DNA of 31,231 nt, from NCBI GenBank assembly GCA_035626475.1, contig DASPNP010000043.1:1-31231 (forward strand), given 5' to 3'. The position numbers and the translations under genes are program-made. How positions within the stretch are numbered: the stretch's first letter is position 1; every line of letters begins with the position of its first letter. The notes beneath the pieces are model-generated. The model was not told the origin of the DNA. It was given only the letters and a program-made list of their open reading frames with translations, and did no database searches. This document shows positions 24,262-31,231 of this stretch, piece by piece. The DNA comes from DASPKT01 sp035626475. Lineage in GTDB: Bacteria > Pseudomonadota > Alphaproteobacteria > Azospirillales > Azospirillaceae.

Positions 24262-26277
24262 TCACAGGGACGCGGCCAGCCGGGTGCCCTGGTCTATGGC
24301 GCGCTTGGCGTCCAGCTCGGCCGCCAGATCGGCGCCGCCGATCAGGTGTACGGTGCAGCCCGCCGCCAGCAACGCCTCGTGCAGGCCGCGCTCCGGCTCC
24401 TGGCCGGCGCAGATCACCACGGTGTCGGCCGGGATGACCATGTCGCGCCCGCCGACCGTGACGTGCAGCCCCTCATCGTCGATGCGGTTGTAGGCGACGC
24501 CCGGCTGGGTGCGGACGCCGCGCGCCTTCAGGGCGGTGCGGTGGATCCAGCCCGTCGTCTTGCCCAGCCCGTCGCCGACCTTGCCCGCCTTGCGCTGGAG
24601 CAGGATGGCCTGCCGCGCTGCGGGGGAGGGGGCGGGCTCGCGCAGGCCGCCCGGCGCCGCGTAGTCCGGATCGATGCCCCATTCCGCGTTGAAGTGCCGG
24701 ATGTCGGGGCCGGCGCCGTCATGGGTCAGGTACTCGCAGACATCGAAGCCGATGCCGCCGGCGCCGATGACCGCAACGCTGCCGCCGACCGGCTTGTCGT
24801 CGCGCAGCACGTCCAGGTAGCCGAGCACCTTGGGATGGTCGATGCCGGGAATGTCGGGCGTGCGCGGCTTCACGCCGGTCGCCAGTACGATCTCGTCGAA
24901 GCCGGCGCCGGCCAGGAAATCGGCATCCACCCGGGCGCCCAGCTGCAGCCGCACCCCCGTCGTCTCCAGCTTGCGGCGGAAGTAGCGCAGCGTCTCGTGG
25001 AACTCCTCCTTGCCCGGGATCTTCTTGGCGATGTTGAACTGGCCGCCGATCTCGGCCTCGGCCTCGTACAGCGTCACCTCGTGGCCGCGCTCGGCGGCGG
25101 TGACCGCGAAGCTCAGGCCGGCCGGGCCGGCGCCCACCACCGCGATCCGCTTCTTGCGCTCCGCCGGGGCGATGGCCAGTTCCGTCTCGTGGCAGGCGCG
25201 GGGATTGACCAGGCAGGAGGTGATCTTGCCGCCGAAGGTGTGATCCAGGCAGGCCTGGTTGCAGGCGATGCAGGTGTTGATCTCGTCAGCCCGGCCCTGG
25301 CGCGCCTTGCGCACGAACTCCGGATCGGCCAGCAGCGGCCGCGCCATGGAGACCATGTCGCACCAGCCCTCGGCCAGCAGCTGCTCCGCCACCTCGGGCG
25401 TGTTGATGCGGTTGGTGGCGACCAGCGGGATCGACACCTTTCCCTTCAGCCGCTGCGTCACCCAGGCGAAGGCCGCGCGGGGCACGCGGGTGGCGATGGT
25501 GGGGATGCGGGCCTCGTGCCAGCCGATGCCGGTGTTGAGGATGGTCGCCCCCGCCGCCTCGACCGCCTGGCCCAGCCGGACCACCTCCTCCAGGGTCGAT
25601 CCGCCCTCGACCAGGTCCAGCATGGACAGGCGGTAGATGATGATGAACTCGGGCCCGACCCGCTCGCGGACGCGGCGGACGATCTCCACCGGGAAGCGGA
25701 TGCGGTTCTCGTAGGACCCGCCCCATGCGTCGTCTCGGTGGTTGGTGCGGGCGGCGATGAACTCGTTGATCAGGTAGCCCTCGGATCCCATGATCTCGAC
25801 GCCGTCATAGCCGGCATGGCGCGCCAGCACGGCGCACCGGACGAAATCCTCGATGGTCTCCTCGACCTCGTCGCCGGTCAGGGCGTGCGGCACGAAGGGG
25901 TTGATGGGCGCCTGCAGCGCGCTCGGCGCCACCAGCGAGGGCTGGTAGGAGTAGCGGCCGAAATGCAGGATCTGCAGCGCGATCTTGCCGCCTTCGGCAT
26001 GCACCGCCTCGGTGACCGGGCGATGGTGCTCGGCCTCCTCCACCGTCGTCAGCATGGCGCCGCCGCGCATGGGCCGGCCGCGCTCGTTCGGCGCGATGCC
26101 GCCGGTGACGATCAGCCCAACCTCGCCGCGCGCCCGCTCGGCATAGAAGGCCGCCATGCGCTCGAACCCGCCGGGCACCTCCTCCAGGCCGACATGCATC
26201 GACCCCATGAGCACGCGGTTGCGCAGCGTGGTGAAGCCCAGGTCCAGCGGCTTCATCAGTTCGGAATAGCGGCTCAC
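24262..26277 (-). CDS. fadH: NADPH-dependent 2,4-dienoyl-CoA reductase
   Basis: FadH reduces 2,4-dienoyl-CoA produced when fatty acids with even-numbered double bonds are degraded. The protein is strikingly like E. coli FadH along its whole length (for example LDLGFTT.RNRVLMGSMH, APINPFVPH, NTGIGWHEARIPTIAT). I place the start at GTG 26277: GGAGG lies 5 bases upstream, the resulting 671 residues match the 672 of E. coli, and the mRNA would start near 26298. An ATG at 26289 is in frame but has no ribosome binding site. Order: FMN-binding TIM barrel with catalytic Tyr168 and His254; a 4Fe-4S cluster on Cys336, Cys339, Cys343 and Cys355; FAD site GAGPAG near 382; NADPH site GAGGIG. It leads the operon fadH - SnoaL-like - ligase - PadR. 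Confidence 0.96.
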   Translation of the reverse strand: MSRYSELMKPLDLGFTTLRNRVLMGSMHVGLEEVPGGFERMAAFYAERARGEVGLIVTGGIAPNERGRPMRGGAMLTTVEEAEHHRPVTEAVHAEGGKIALQILHFGRYSYQPSLVAPSALQAPINPFVPHALTGDEVEETIEDFVRCAVLARHAGYDGVEIMGSEGYLINEFIAARTNHRDDAWGGSYENRIRFPVEIVRRVRERVGPEFIIIYRLSMLDLVEGGSTLEEVVRLGQAVEAAGATILNTGIGWHEARIPTIATRVPRAAFAWVTQRLKGKVSIPLVATNRINTPEVAEQLLAEGWCDMVSMARPLLADPEFVRKARQGRADEINTCIACNQACLDHTFGGKITSCLVNPRACHETELAIAPAERKKRIAVVGAGPAGLSFAVTAAERGHEVTLYEAEAEIGGQFNIAKKIPGKEEFHETLRYFRRKLETTGVRLQLGARVDADFLAGAGFDEIVLATGVKPRTPDIPGIDHPKVLGYLDVLRDDKPVGGSVAVIGAGGIGFDVCEYLTHDGAGPDIRHFNAEWGIDPDYAAPGGLREPAPSPAARQAILLQRKAGKVGDGLGKTTGWIHRTALKARGVRTQPGVAYNRIDDEGLHVTVGGRDMVIPADTVVICAGQEPERGLHEALLAAGCTVHLIGGADLAAELDAKRAIDQGTRLAASL

Positions 26278-26286
26278 CGGCACCTC

Positions 26287-26304
26287 CATGCAACTTGTTG
26301 CATG
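26287..26304. promoter_or_regulatory. Operator 1 of the fadH operon
   Basis: CATGCAAC (26287-26294) and GTTGCATG (26297-26304) are exact reverse complements around TT. The site covers the predicted first base of the fadH transcript (26298). A related imperfect copy is centred 40 bases upstream. A TetR, MarR or PadR dimer could bind such a site; the PadR encoded in the same operon is the nearest candidate. Confidence 0.65.
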
Positions 26305-26333
26305 AAGCTAAGCCGGTCCGGGGTTCTCTGCAA
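26305..26333 (-). promoter_or_regulatory. Predicted fadH promoter
   Basis: On the minus strand TTGCAG (26333-26328) and TAGCTT (26310-26305) are 17 bases apart. Transcription would start near 26298, leaving a 21-base leader with GGAGG before GTG 26277. The -10 box is a weak match (3 of 6), but both flanking palindromes fit this register. Confidence 0.45.
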
Positions 26334-26342
26334 CAAGTTTCA
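26329..26342. promoter_or_regulatory. Operator 2 of the fadH operon
   Basis: TGCAAC-AA-GTTTCA matches the core of operator 1 (TGCAAC-N2-GTTGCA) with one arm mismatch. It lies over the predicted -35 box. Centre-to-centre distance to operator 1 is 40 bases, close to four helical turns, which would put both dimers on one face of the DNA. Confidence 0.5.
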
Positions 26343-26469
26343 TCGAAGCGGGCTGGCGTGGGTAGTGGCTTGCGGGCGGGCCCATTTCCGAATCCGGCGT
26401 CCGGCGGACGAAGCGAATGGTCCGCCGGCCGCAACGGGCGGCTGTGACATCATCCCAGCCGGACGAGGT

Positions 26470-26483
26470 TGGTAGTTGTACCA
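26470..26483. promoter_or_regulatory. Small palindrome in the divergent region before the rhodanese gene
   Basis: TGGTA (26470-26474) and TACCA (26479-26483) flank GTTG. It lies 120 bases upstream of the rhodanese start within the 260-base divergent spacer that begins after fadH operator 2 (26343-26602). No clear promoter for the rhodanese is visible, and no other gene is seen in this spacer. Confidence 0.25.
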
Positions 26484-26602
26484 CTTTCGAGATAGCGCTC
26501 CCGCATGTACTCTGAGGCTGCCCGGCGGCGTCTGCTTTCTCTCGCTGCCAGGCTGAACAATGCGGGCGGCGGACGCCGTCCCGTCTCGCAGGGAGATGCG
26601 GT

Positions 26603-27031
26603 ATGCTCAAGTCGTTCCAGCAGGCACTCGTGGCCGCTGTCCTGACCATTTCGGCCCCGGCCCTGGCGGCCGACATGGCCCCGGCCGACGTCAAGGGTGC
26701 CAAGACCATCAACGCCGACGGCATTCTCAAGCTGGTCGAGACCAAGCCCAATCTCGTCATTCTCGACAACCGCAAGGAGGCCGACTACAAGGCCGGCCAC
26801 ATCGAAGGCGCCGTGCGACTGATCGACGAGGACATCACCGGGCCCGAGGTGCTCGCCAAGCACATCAAGAGCAAGGACACGCCGGCCCTGTTCTACTGCA
26901 ACGGCCCCAAGTGCGGCCGCGCGGCGAAGGCCGTCGCCAAGGCGGTCGAGGCCGGATACACGGACGTCCACTACTATTACGGCGGCATGGACGAGTGGAA
27001 GGCCAAGGGCCTGCCGCTGGTCGCCCAGTAA
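26603..27031 (+). CDS. Periplasmic rhodanese-domain protein
   Basis: This 142-residue protein starts at ATG 26603 with AGGGAG 7 bases upstream. A Sec signal (LVAAVLTISAPALAA, cleavage near residue 22-23) places it in the periplasm. The single rhodanese domain shows LVILDNRKEADYKAGHIEGA at the front, and an active loop FYCNGPKCGRAAKAV with Cys99 as likely persulfide-carrying residue and Cys104 nearby. VHYYYGGMDEWKAKGLP closes the domain. This loop type is common among exported single-domain rhodaneses that handle sulfur or respond to oxidants; the physiological sulfur donor is unknown. A hairpin separates it from the chemoreceptor gene that starts 85 bases downstream, so they may be independent. 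Confidence 0.87.
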   Translation: MLKSFQQALVAAVLTISAPALAADMAPADVKGAKTINADGILKLVETKPNLVILDNRKEADYKAGHIEGAVRLIDEDITGPEVLAKHIKSKDTPALFYCNGPKCGRAAKAVAKAVEAGYTDVHYYYGGMDEWKAKGLPLVAQ

Positions 27032-27056
27032 CCGGCCATCTTCCCTCCGACAGTCG

Positions 27057-27086
27057 GGATGGGCGGTCCCAGCCGGCCGCCCATCC
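27057..27086 (+). terminator. Hairpin after the rhodanese gene
   Basis: GGATGGGCGG (27057-27066) and CCGCCCATCC (27077-27086) form a perfect 10-base-pair stem with a 10-base loop, 25 bases after the stop codon. There is no U-run, so this is a terminator or mRNA-stabilising hairpin. It ends 30 bases before the chemoreceptor start and could also mask part of that leader. Confidence 0.5.
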
Positions 27087-27116
27087 TGCTGCGCACCCTC
27101 GACATGGTGAGCACCG

Positions 27117-28946
27117 ATGAGCCAGAACCGTAAGGTCATTTCTCTGCTGGCGGCCGCGAAGGTCCTGGTCCTGCTGACCAGCGTCGGGGTCGGCGCCTGG
27201 ACGACGTCCCGGTACGAGAAGCTGGTTTTCGATGACAATGCCCGCCAAGCCCAGTCCCTGACCGACGTGGCGGTCACGGACCTGCTCTGGCGTGCGCATT
27301 ACGGCTTGGCGACCCGTGTCGCGGCCGAGATCGCGTCGGAAGCGCAGTTCAAGCAGGCGGTTGCCGCCGGCGACGGCTCGGCTCTGGCGACGATCCTCCA
27401 GAGCGCCTACCAGCGCGGCGCCATCACCAGCGGCGAGCTGTCCCCGAAGGGCCTCTCGGTCCTGGATACGCAGCTCACGGTACTGGCGGAGGACTGGCGC
27501 GGGGGAAAGGTCGAGGCTCCGCCGCCGGAACTCAAGGCGATGCTGCAGGCGCGCGAGGGCCAGGAGAGGCTGAAGCCGACTGCCATCACCTGGCGCTCGG
27601 GCGAGCATCCCAGGATGAGCGTCGTGGCGCCGGTCGGTGGGTTGCGCTTGGCGGGCTATGTCGTCATGCATCTGGACCCGCTGCCGGGCCTGGGCAATAT
27701 CGACCAGCGGCTGGGCATGTCGGTGCAGGTGCTGTCGTTCAAGGAAAAGACTGTTCTGGCCGACCCCTCCTCCTTCGAAGTGCCCCCGGGAGCGGCCGCG
27801 CGGCAGGCTGAACTGGTGCTGCACGGAATGCAGCGCGAACCGCTGGCGCGGATGGCGGTCGTGATGGATGTGACCGACTTGGAATCGGCTCTCTTCCAAG
27901 CGCGGCTCTTCTCCTTCGGCCTGTTCCTGGCCATCGCCGGCAGCATCGCCGGCGGCGCGGTCTTCGCGATCGCCACCTATCTGCGCGCCTCCGCGCGCCG
28001 TACCGAAATTGCCGAGCAGGAGCTGCGCGCCGCGCGCGAGGCGGAGGAGAGCGCCCGGCGCCGGCAGGTCGAGGCGGAGCGGGAGACCGCCGAGGAGCGG
28101 CGCCGGACGACCGAGGCGCTGGCGCGCCGCTTCGAGGAGGAGGTCGCCGAGGCGGTGCGGCGCCTCTCGGGCCAAGCCGGCGCCCTCAGCGCGATCGCCA
28201 ACGAGATGTCCGGCGTCGCCGGAACCGCCAACAGCGACACCCAGGCCGCCCGCGAGGCGACGCTCCGCGCCACCGGCAACGTCCAGGCCGTCGCCGCGGC
28301 GGCGGAGGAGCTGGCCGCGTCGATCCAGGAGATCGGGCGTCAGGTCACGGCGTCCGCCACCGCGTCCCGCGCCGTCGTCGGGCGCGCGGAGGAGACCGAC
28401 CGCGAGGTTCGCGCGCTGGACGAGACCGTCGGCCAGATCAGCGCGGTGGTCCAGCTCATCAGCGACATCGCCGCGCAGACCAATCTGCTGGCGCTGAACG
28501 CCACCATCGAGGCCGCCCGTGCCGGCGAGGCCGGCAAGGGCTTCGCCGTGGTGGCGAGCGAGGTCAAGCAGCTCGCCAACCAGACGGCCAAGGCCACCGA
28601 GGAGATCACCGCCCGCGTCATGGCGGTCCAGGCGGCCACCGGGAACGCCGCCCGCAGCGTGCAGGAGATCGCCGCGGCGATCACGCGCATGGGCGAGGTC
28701 GCCGCCTCGATCGCGGCGGCCGTGGAGCAGCAGCAGGCGGCGACGGCGGAGATCGCCCGCAACGTCGCGGAAGCCGCGGCCGGCGCCGACGAGGTCTCCG
28801 CCCATATCGGGAGCGTGGCCCGGTCCGTGGATCGGACGGGCACGTCTGCCGGAGCGGTCTCTTCGGCCGTCGTGGAGATCAACGCCCGTGTGCGGAACCT
28901 CGGCGACGAGGTCGGCGGCTTCATCGCGGAACTACGCGCGGGCTGA
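27117..28946 (+). CDS. Methyl-accepting chemotaxis protein with a periplasmic sensor
   Basis: This is a 609-residue transducer. Two membrane helices (about 7-28 and 262-288) enclose a periplasmic region of about 230 residues that binds the unknown ligand, containing VAVTDLLWRAHYGLATRVAA and GYVVMHLDPLPGLGNIDQRL. A long charged coiled coil (about 290-340; EQELRAAREAEESARRRQVE) stands where a HAMP domain is usual. The signalling domain follows, with the highly conserved hairpin tip at about 452-475 (AQTNLLALNATIEAARAGEA) that contacts CheA and CheW. The C-terminus ends in GFIAELRAG with no CheR-docking pentapeptide. The ribosome binding site is weak (GGTGAG). No chemotaxis signalling genes are present in the window, so the receptor is an orphan feeding a cluster elsewhere. 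Confidence 0.92.
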   Translation: MSQNRKVISLLAAAKVLVLLTSVGVGAWTTSRYEKLVFDDNARQAQSLTDVAVTDLLWRAHYGLATRVAAEIASEAQFKQAVAAGDGSALATILQSAYQRGAITSGELSPKGLSVLDTQLTVLAEDWRGGKVEAPPPELKAMLQAREGQERLKPTAITWRSGEHPRMSVVAPVGGLRLAGYVVMHLDPLPGLGNIDQRLGMSVQVLSFKEKTVLADPSSFEVPPGAAARQAELVLHGMQREPLARMAVVMDVTDLESALFQARLFSFGLFLAIAGSIAGGAVFAIATYLRASARRTEIAEQELRAAREAEESARRRQVEAERETAEERRRTTEALARRFEEEVAEAVRRLSGQAGALSAIANEMSGVAGTANSDTQAAREATLRATGNVQAVAAAAEELAASIQEIGRQVTASATASRAVVGRAEETDREVRALDETVGQISAVVQLISDIAAQTNLLALNATIEAARAGEAGKGFAVVASEVKQLANQTAKATEEITARVMAVQAATGNAARSVQEIAAAITRMGEVAASIAAAVEQQQAATAEIARNVAEAAAGADEVSAHIGSVARSVDRTGTSAGAVSSAVVEINARVRNLGDEVGGFIAELRAG

Positions 28947-28960
28947 TCGCGCGTGGCTTC

Positions 28961-28981
28961 GGCGCCCGGCCGCGGGCCGCC
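28961..28981 (+). terminator. Weak terminator-like hairpin after the chemoreceptor gene
   Basis: GGCG and CCCG (28961-28968) pair with CGGG (28973-28976) and CGCC (28978-28981) around a GCCG loop, with one bulged C. It lies 15 bases after the stop and has no U-run. Confidence 0.3.
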
Positions 28982-29284
28982 TGACGGGATACGCCTGCCG
29001 GGTGGCGCGTTTCCGTACAGGTGGAGGGCATCCTTGCCGCCCGAGAGCCCTTTGCGTGGTGCCAGTCCTGTGTCCACCGCCTCCCCGGGAAGGTGCCAAT
29101 CAAGTTTCAGCCCGGCGACAACGGGCGGCATCGGACCGTCCGGCGCCACCCGGCGCAGTGTCTCTTCGAAGCGACCCGCAAGGCGCTCACGGTATCTGCT
29201 GCTGACCTGCTAGCGACGCGCCTGGATGCGTAGCTTGCTATGACCAGAGAGGGCTCGGCGGCGTATCGCCAGCCTGATCCTCCC

Positions 29285-29342
29285 CCAGTTTGCTCCTCGA
29301 CCCTCGATGTCAGGCGAGACGGCCCAGGAGCAGGCAAACTGG
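29285..29342. repeat. Interrupted inverted repeat, 58 bases
   Basis: CCAGTTT (29285-29291) pairs with AAACTGG (29336-29342), and GCTCCT (29292-29297) with AGGAGC (29326-29331), leaving a 4-base bulge (AGGC). Inside the 28-base loop CTCG and CGAG can pair again. Thirteen base pairs in total make chance unlikely. It may be a small structured RNA, a relic of a mobile element, or a regulatory leader of the following two-gene unit. Confidence 0.5.
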
Positions 29343-29401
29343 TCCAGCCGCAAGTGTCTTCCCGAAAAAAATAGTGATCCGACGGCCGCGCCCATCCGTA
29401 A

Positions 29402-29416
29402 ATCCGGGTGCCGGAT
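29402..29416. promoter_or_regulatory. Short perfect inverted repeat upstream of the small membrane protein
   Basis: ATCCGG (29402-29407) and CCGGAT (29411-29416) flank GTG, 39 bases before the next gene. A shifted pairing of CATCCG (29393-29398) with CGGATG (29412-29417) is also possible, so the leader could form alternative hairpins. Function unknown. Confidence 0.35.
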
Positions 29417-29454
29417 GTGGACATTTACGCGCCATTAAGGGGACACCCGCCATC

Positions 29455-29817
29455 ATGGCGACCATGCAGGAAACCATGCGAGCGCTGCGTCCGGCGGTTC
29501 TGCTGTTCGTCGTCGGCCTCGGGCTGACCGGCGCCGCAGCCCTGCGCCTGCCCGACGATGCCGCCGGCGCCGCCGTGCTGTTTCCGCCCAGCCTGTCCAG
29601 TTCCGAGATCGTGCAGCGCCTCGCGGCCGCCGACGCCCGCCCGGTGCGCTCCGGCGCCTGGGGCCTGTGGATCGTGGCCGGCGACCGCCCGGGCCTGGCC
29701 GACCGGCTGCGCCGGGCCGGCGCCTGGCTGCTGCTCAATCCCGCCGCCCTGTCCAGCTGCCTGCCGCCCGGGGTCTCCGCCACCACCGCCTTTCCAGCCA
29801 CTATAGCCAGGACATGA
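29455..29817 (+). CDS. Small membrane-anchored protein of unknown function, coupled to a chemoreceptor
   Basis: This 120-residue protein starts at ATG 29455; AAGGGGA at 29437-29443 is 11 bases upstream, slightly far but the best site. One membrane helix (ALRPAVLLFVVGLGLTGAAA) is followed by a compact soluble part with FPPSLSSSEIVQRLAAADA, ARPVRSGAWGLWIVAGDRPG and AWLLLNPAALSSC. I do not recognise a named family. If the helix acts as an uncleaved signal, the soluble part is periplasmic. The stop codon overlaps the start of the next chemoreceptor (ATGA), so the two are made together and this is a plausible accessory subunit of that receptor. Confidence 0.68.
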   Translation: MATMQETMRALRPAVLLFVVGLGLTGAAALRLPDDAAGAAVLFPPSLSSSEIVQRLAAADARPVRSGAWGLWIVAGDRPGLADRLRRAGAWLLLNPAALSSCLPPGVSATTAFPATIART

Positions 29818-31231
29818 TGACCACCGATTCCATCACCCGCCTGCGCGCCACGGCGCACCGCCTGTTCGTCCCCGGCCTGTGGCTGCATGTGCCCATCATC
29901 CTGGGGCTCGGCTGGCTGAACGGCACCCTGTCCTGGCTGACAACGCTGCTGGCCCTGCTCTTCGCCGGCGCCGCCACGGCGGCCTGGCGCATGGACCCGC
30001 AGGGCGCCTCGGCCCGCTACACGGTGGCGGTGGCGCTGGTCGGCGTGGTGTCGCTGCTGGTGCTGGGTGCCGCCGGCCCCTGGCAGATCGACGTCCACAT
30101 GTACTATTTCGCCGCCTTCGCCATGCTGGCCTTCTATTGCGACTGGCGGACGATCGTGCTGGCGGCGGGGGTGACGGCCGTCCACCATCTCGGCCTGAAC
30201 TTCCTGCTGCCCTACGCCGTCTTCCCCGACGGCGCCAGCTTCGGCCGGGTGGTGCTGCACGCAATCATCGTCATCCTGGAGTGCGGCGTGCTGGTGGCCC
30301 TGACCGCCACGCTGGAGCGCGCCTTCGCCGCCACCGACGCGGCGCTTACCCAGGCAGACGCCGAAGCCGCCAAGGCCGCCCGCCTGTCCGAAGAGCGCGT
30401 CGCCGCCGAGCGCCAAGCCTCGGCCGAGCGCGCTGAGGCCCGCCGCCTGCTGGCCGACCGGTTCGAGGGCAGCATCATGGCGCTGGTGCAGGATCTGGGC
30501 GGCCGGGCGGAGGCGCTGAGGCGCGAGGCGGGGGGCCTGAGCGCCGATACCACCGCCGCGGCCAATGCCGCCGGCGACAGCGCCGGGCTGGCCGACGACG
30601 CCGCCTCCCGCGTGCAGGCCATGGCGGCTGCGGCCGAGGAGCTCTCCTCCTCGGTGGCGGAGATCGGCGCCAGCGTCTCGGCCTGCGCCCGCGCCGCCGG
30701 TGAGGCGGTGGCGGAGACCGAGCGCACCAACGCCACGGTCGCCGGCCTGACCCAGGCGGCCGAGCGCATCGGCACGGTGGTGCAGCTGATCAGCGACATC
30801 GCCAGCCAGACCAACCTGCTGGCCCTGAACGCGACCATCGAGGCCGCCCGGGCCGGTGAGGCCGGCAAGGGCTTCGCCGTCGTCGCCAGCGAGGTGAAGA
30901 GCCTGGCTACCCAGACGGCAAAGGCGACCGAGGAGATCTCCGCCCAGATCGGCGAGATCCGCGCGGTCGCCAGCGGGGCCGCGACCGCCATTGGGCAGAT
31001 CGGCGACAGCATCCGCCGGGTGGACGGCATCTCCGCCGAGATCGCGGCGGCCGTGCGGCAGCAGGGCGCCGCCACCACCGAGATCGCGCGCAACGTGCTG
31101 GACGCCGCCAGCGGCGCGCGGGCCGTGTCGGAGCGTCTGGAGGAACTCAAGCGAGCCGCGGAAGGCACCGGCGCGCGGTCGGCCGGGGCGCTGGCAGCGG
31201 CGGAGGGGCTGTCCGGCGACGCCGAGCGGCT
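29814..31231 (+). CDS. Methyl-accepting chemotaxis protein with a six-helix membrane sensor (runs off the right edge)
   Basis: The frame opens at ATG 29814 (a second ATG follows at 29817), overlaps the previous stop, and stays open to the window edge for 472 codons. The first 170 residues hold about six hydrophobic helices instead of a periplasmic domain. Conserved-looking polar residues sit in or near the membrane: QIDVHMYYFA with His95 and VHHLGLNFL with His124-His125 and Asn129. Such multi-helix input domains, also found on diguanylate cyclases and kinases, suggest intramembrane sensing or metal/haem ligation. A coiled coil (170-215; AEAAKAARLSEERVAAERQA) leads into the signalling domain, with the tip at about 330-355 (SQTNLLALNATIEAARAGEA). 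The C-terminus lies outside the window. Family firm; ligand unknown. Confidence 0.9.
   Translation, partial: MMTTDSITRLRATAHRLFVPGLWLHVPIILGLGWLNGTLSWLTTLLALLFAGAATAAWRMDPQGASARYTVAVALVGVVSLLVLGAAGPWQIDVHMYYFAAFAMLAFYCDWRTIVLAAGVTAVHHLGLNFLLPYAVFPDGASFGRVVLHAIIVILECGVLVALTATLERAFAATDAALTQADAEAAKAARLSEERVAAERQASAERAEARRLLADRFEGSIMALVQDLGGRAEALRREAGGLSADTTAAANAAGDSAGLADDAASRVQAMAAAAEELSSSVAEIGASVSACARAAGEAVAETERTNATVAGLTQAAERIGTVVQLISDIASQTNLLALNATIEAARAGEAGKGFAVVASEVKSLATQTAKATEEISAQIGEIRAVASGAATAIGQIGDSIRRVDGISAEIAAAVRQQGAATTEIARNVLDAASGARAVSERLEELKRAAEGTGARSAGALAAAEGLSGDAER

Larger units (their letters stand above)
28947..29454. other. 508-base stretch without a convincing gene
   Basis: The stretch holds a small GC hairpin just after the chemoreceptor stop, an interrupted inverted repeat (29285-29342), a run of seven A at 29364-29370, and a short hairpin at 29402-29416. 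One open frame (GTG 29021 to TAG 29233, 70 codons, containing W-C-x-x-C) has a coding-like G/C bias but no good ribosome binding site or recognisable relative. The base composition is more mixed than in the flanking genes, as in decayed or imported DNA. Confidence 0.4.

Noticed and set aside
29021..29233. GTG-started frame of 70 codons with a WCxxC motif
   Set aside because: The G/C bias is suggestive, but there is no ribosome binding site and no recognisable relative; kept only as a note in the gene-free stretch.
1..31231. CRISPR arrays, tRNA or rRNA genes, intact insertion sequences
   Set aside because: None seen. The only tandem repeats are in-frame protein repeats within TpsA and the CHAT protein, and no transposase-like product was found.

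Overview
The window looks like a chromosomal segment of a very GC-rich Gram-negative bacterium, most likely an alphaproteobacterium of the Rhodospirillales/Azospirillum type. The grounds are near-saturated G/C at third codon positions, outer-membrane secretion genes, Tat and Sec exported proteins, several chemoreceptors and an Escherichia coli-like FadH. The taxon is an inference; no rRNA or tRNA gene is present.

Left edge (1-641): the start of a minus-strand helix-turn-helix regulator runs off the window. Two near-perfect palindromes sit directly upstream of it and contain its likely -35 and -10 boxes, which suggests an autorepressed, leaderless gene. About 440 bases without a convincing gene follow.

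Two-partner secretion locus (642-14334, plus strand): five tightly packed genes encode an outer-membrane TpsB transporter, a 2050-residue TpsA exoprotein with ten MBG-type repeats, a CHAT-peptidase lipoprotein with TPR-like repeats, a small FecR-like periplasmic protein, and a CHASE2 adenylate cyclase. Stop/start overlaps or short gaps join them into one probable operon. It combines surface adhesin secretion, a caspase-like protease and cAMP signalling, and is the most interesting part of the window.

Exported DUF1800/DUF1501 operon (14573-17728, plus): a candidate sigma-70 promoter precedes a DUF1800 protein, a Tat-exported DUF1501 protein and a small STN-like secreted protein. A long GC-rich hairpin closes it. 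Next is a large hybrid histidine kinase (18005-21463) carrying dCache, HAMP, two PAS, HisKA, HATPase, REC and HPt modules. It meets the next operon tail to tail with a 4-base overlap.

Lipid-degradation operon (26277-21460, minus): fadH (2,4-dienoyl-CoA reductase), a SnoaL/NTF2-like protein, an acyl-CoA ligase and a PadR-family regulator. The fadH promoter has two similar palindromes, one on the -35 box and one on the predicted start of transcription, a typical repressor arrangement.

Right part (26603-31231, plus): a periplasmic rhodanese, a chemoreceptor with a periplasmic sensor, a 508-base stretch with structured inverted repeats, and a two-gene unit pairing a small membrane protein of unknown function with a chemoreceptor that has a six-helix membrane sensor and runs off the right edge.
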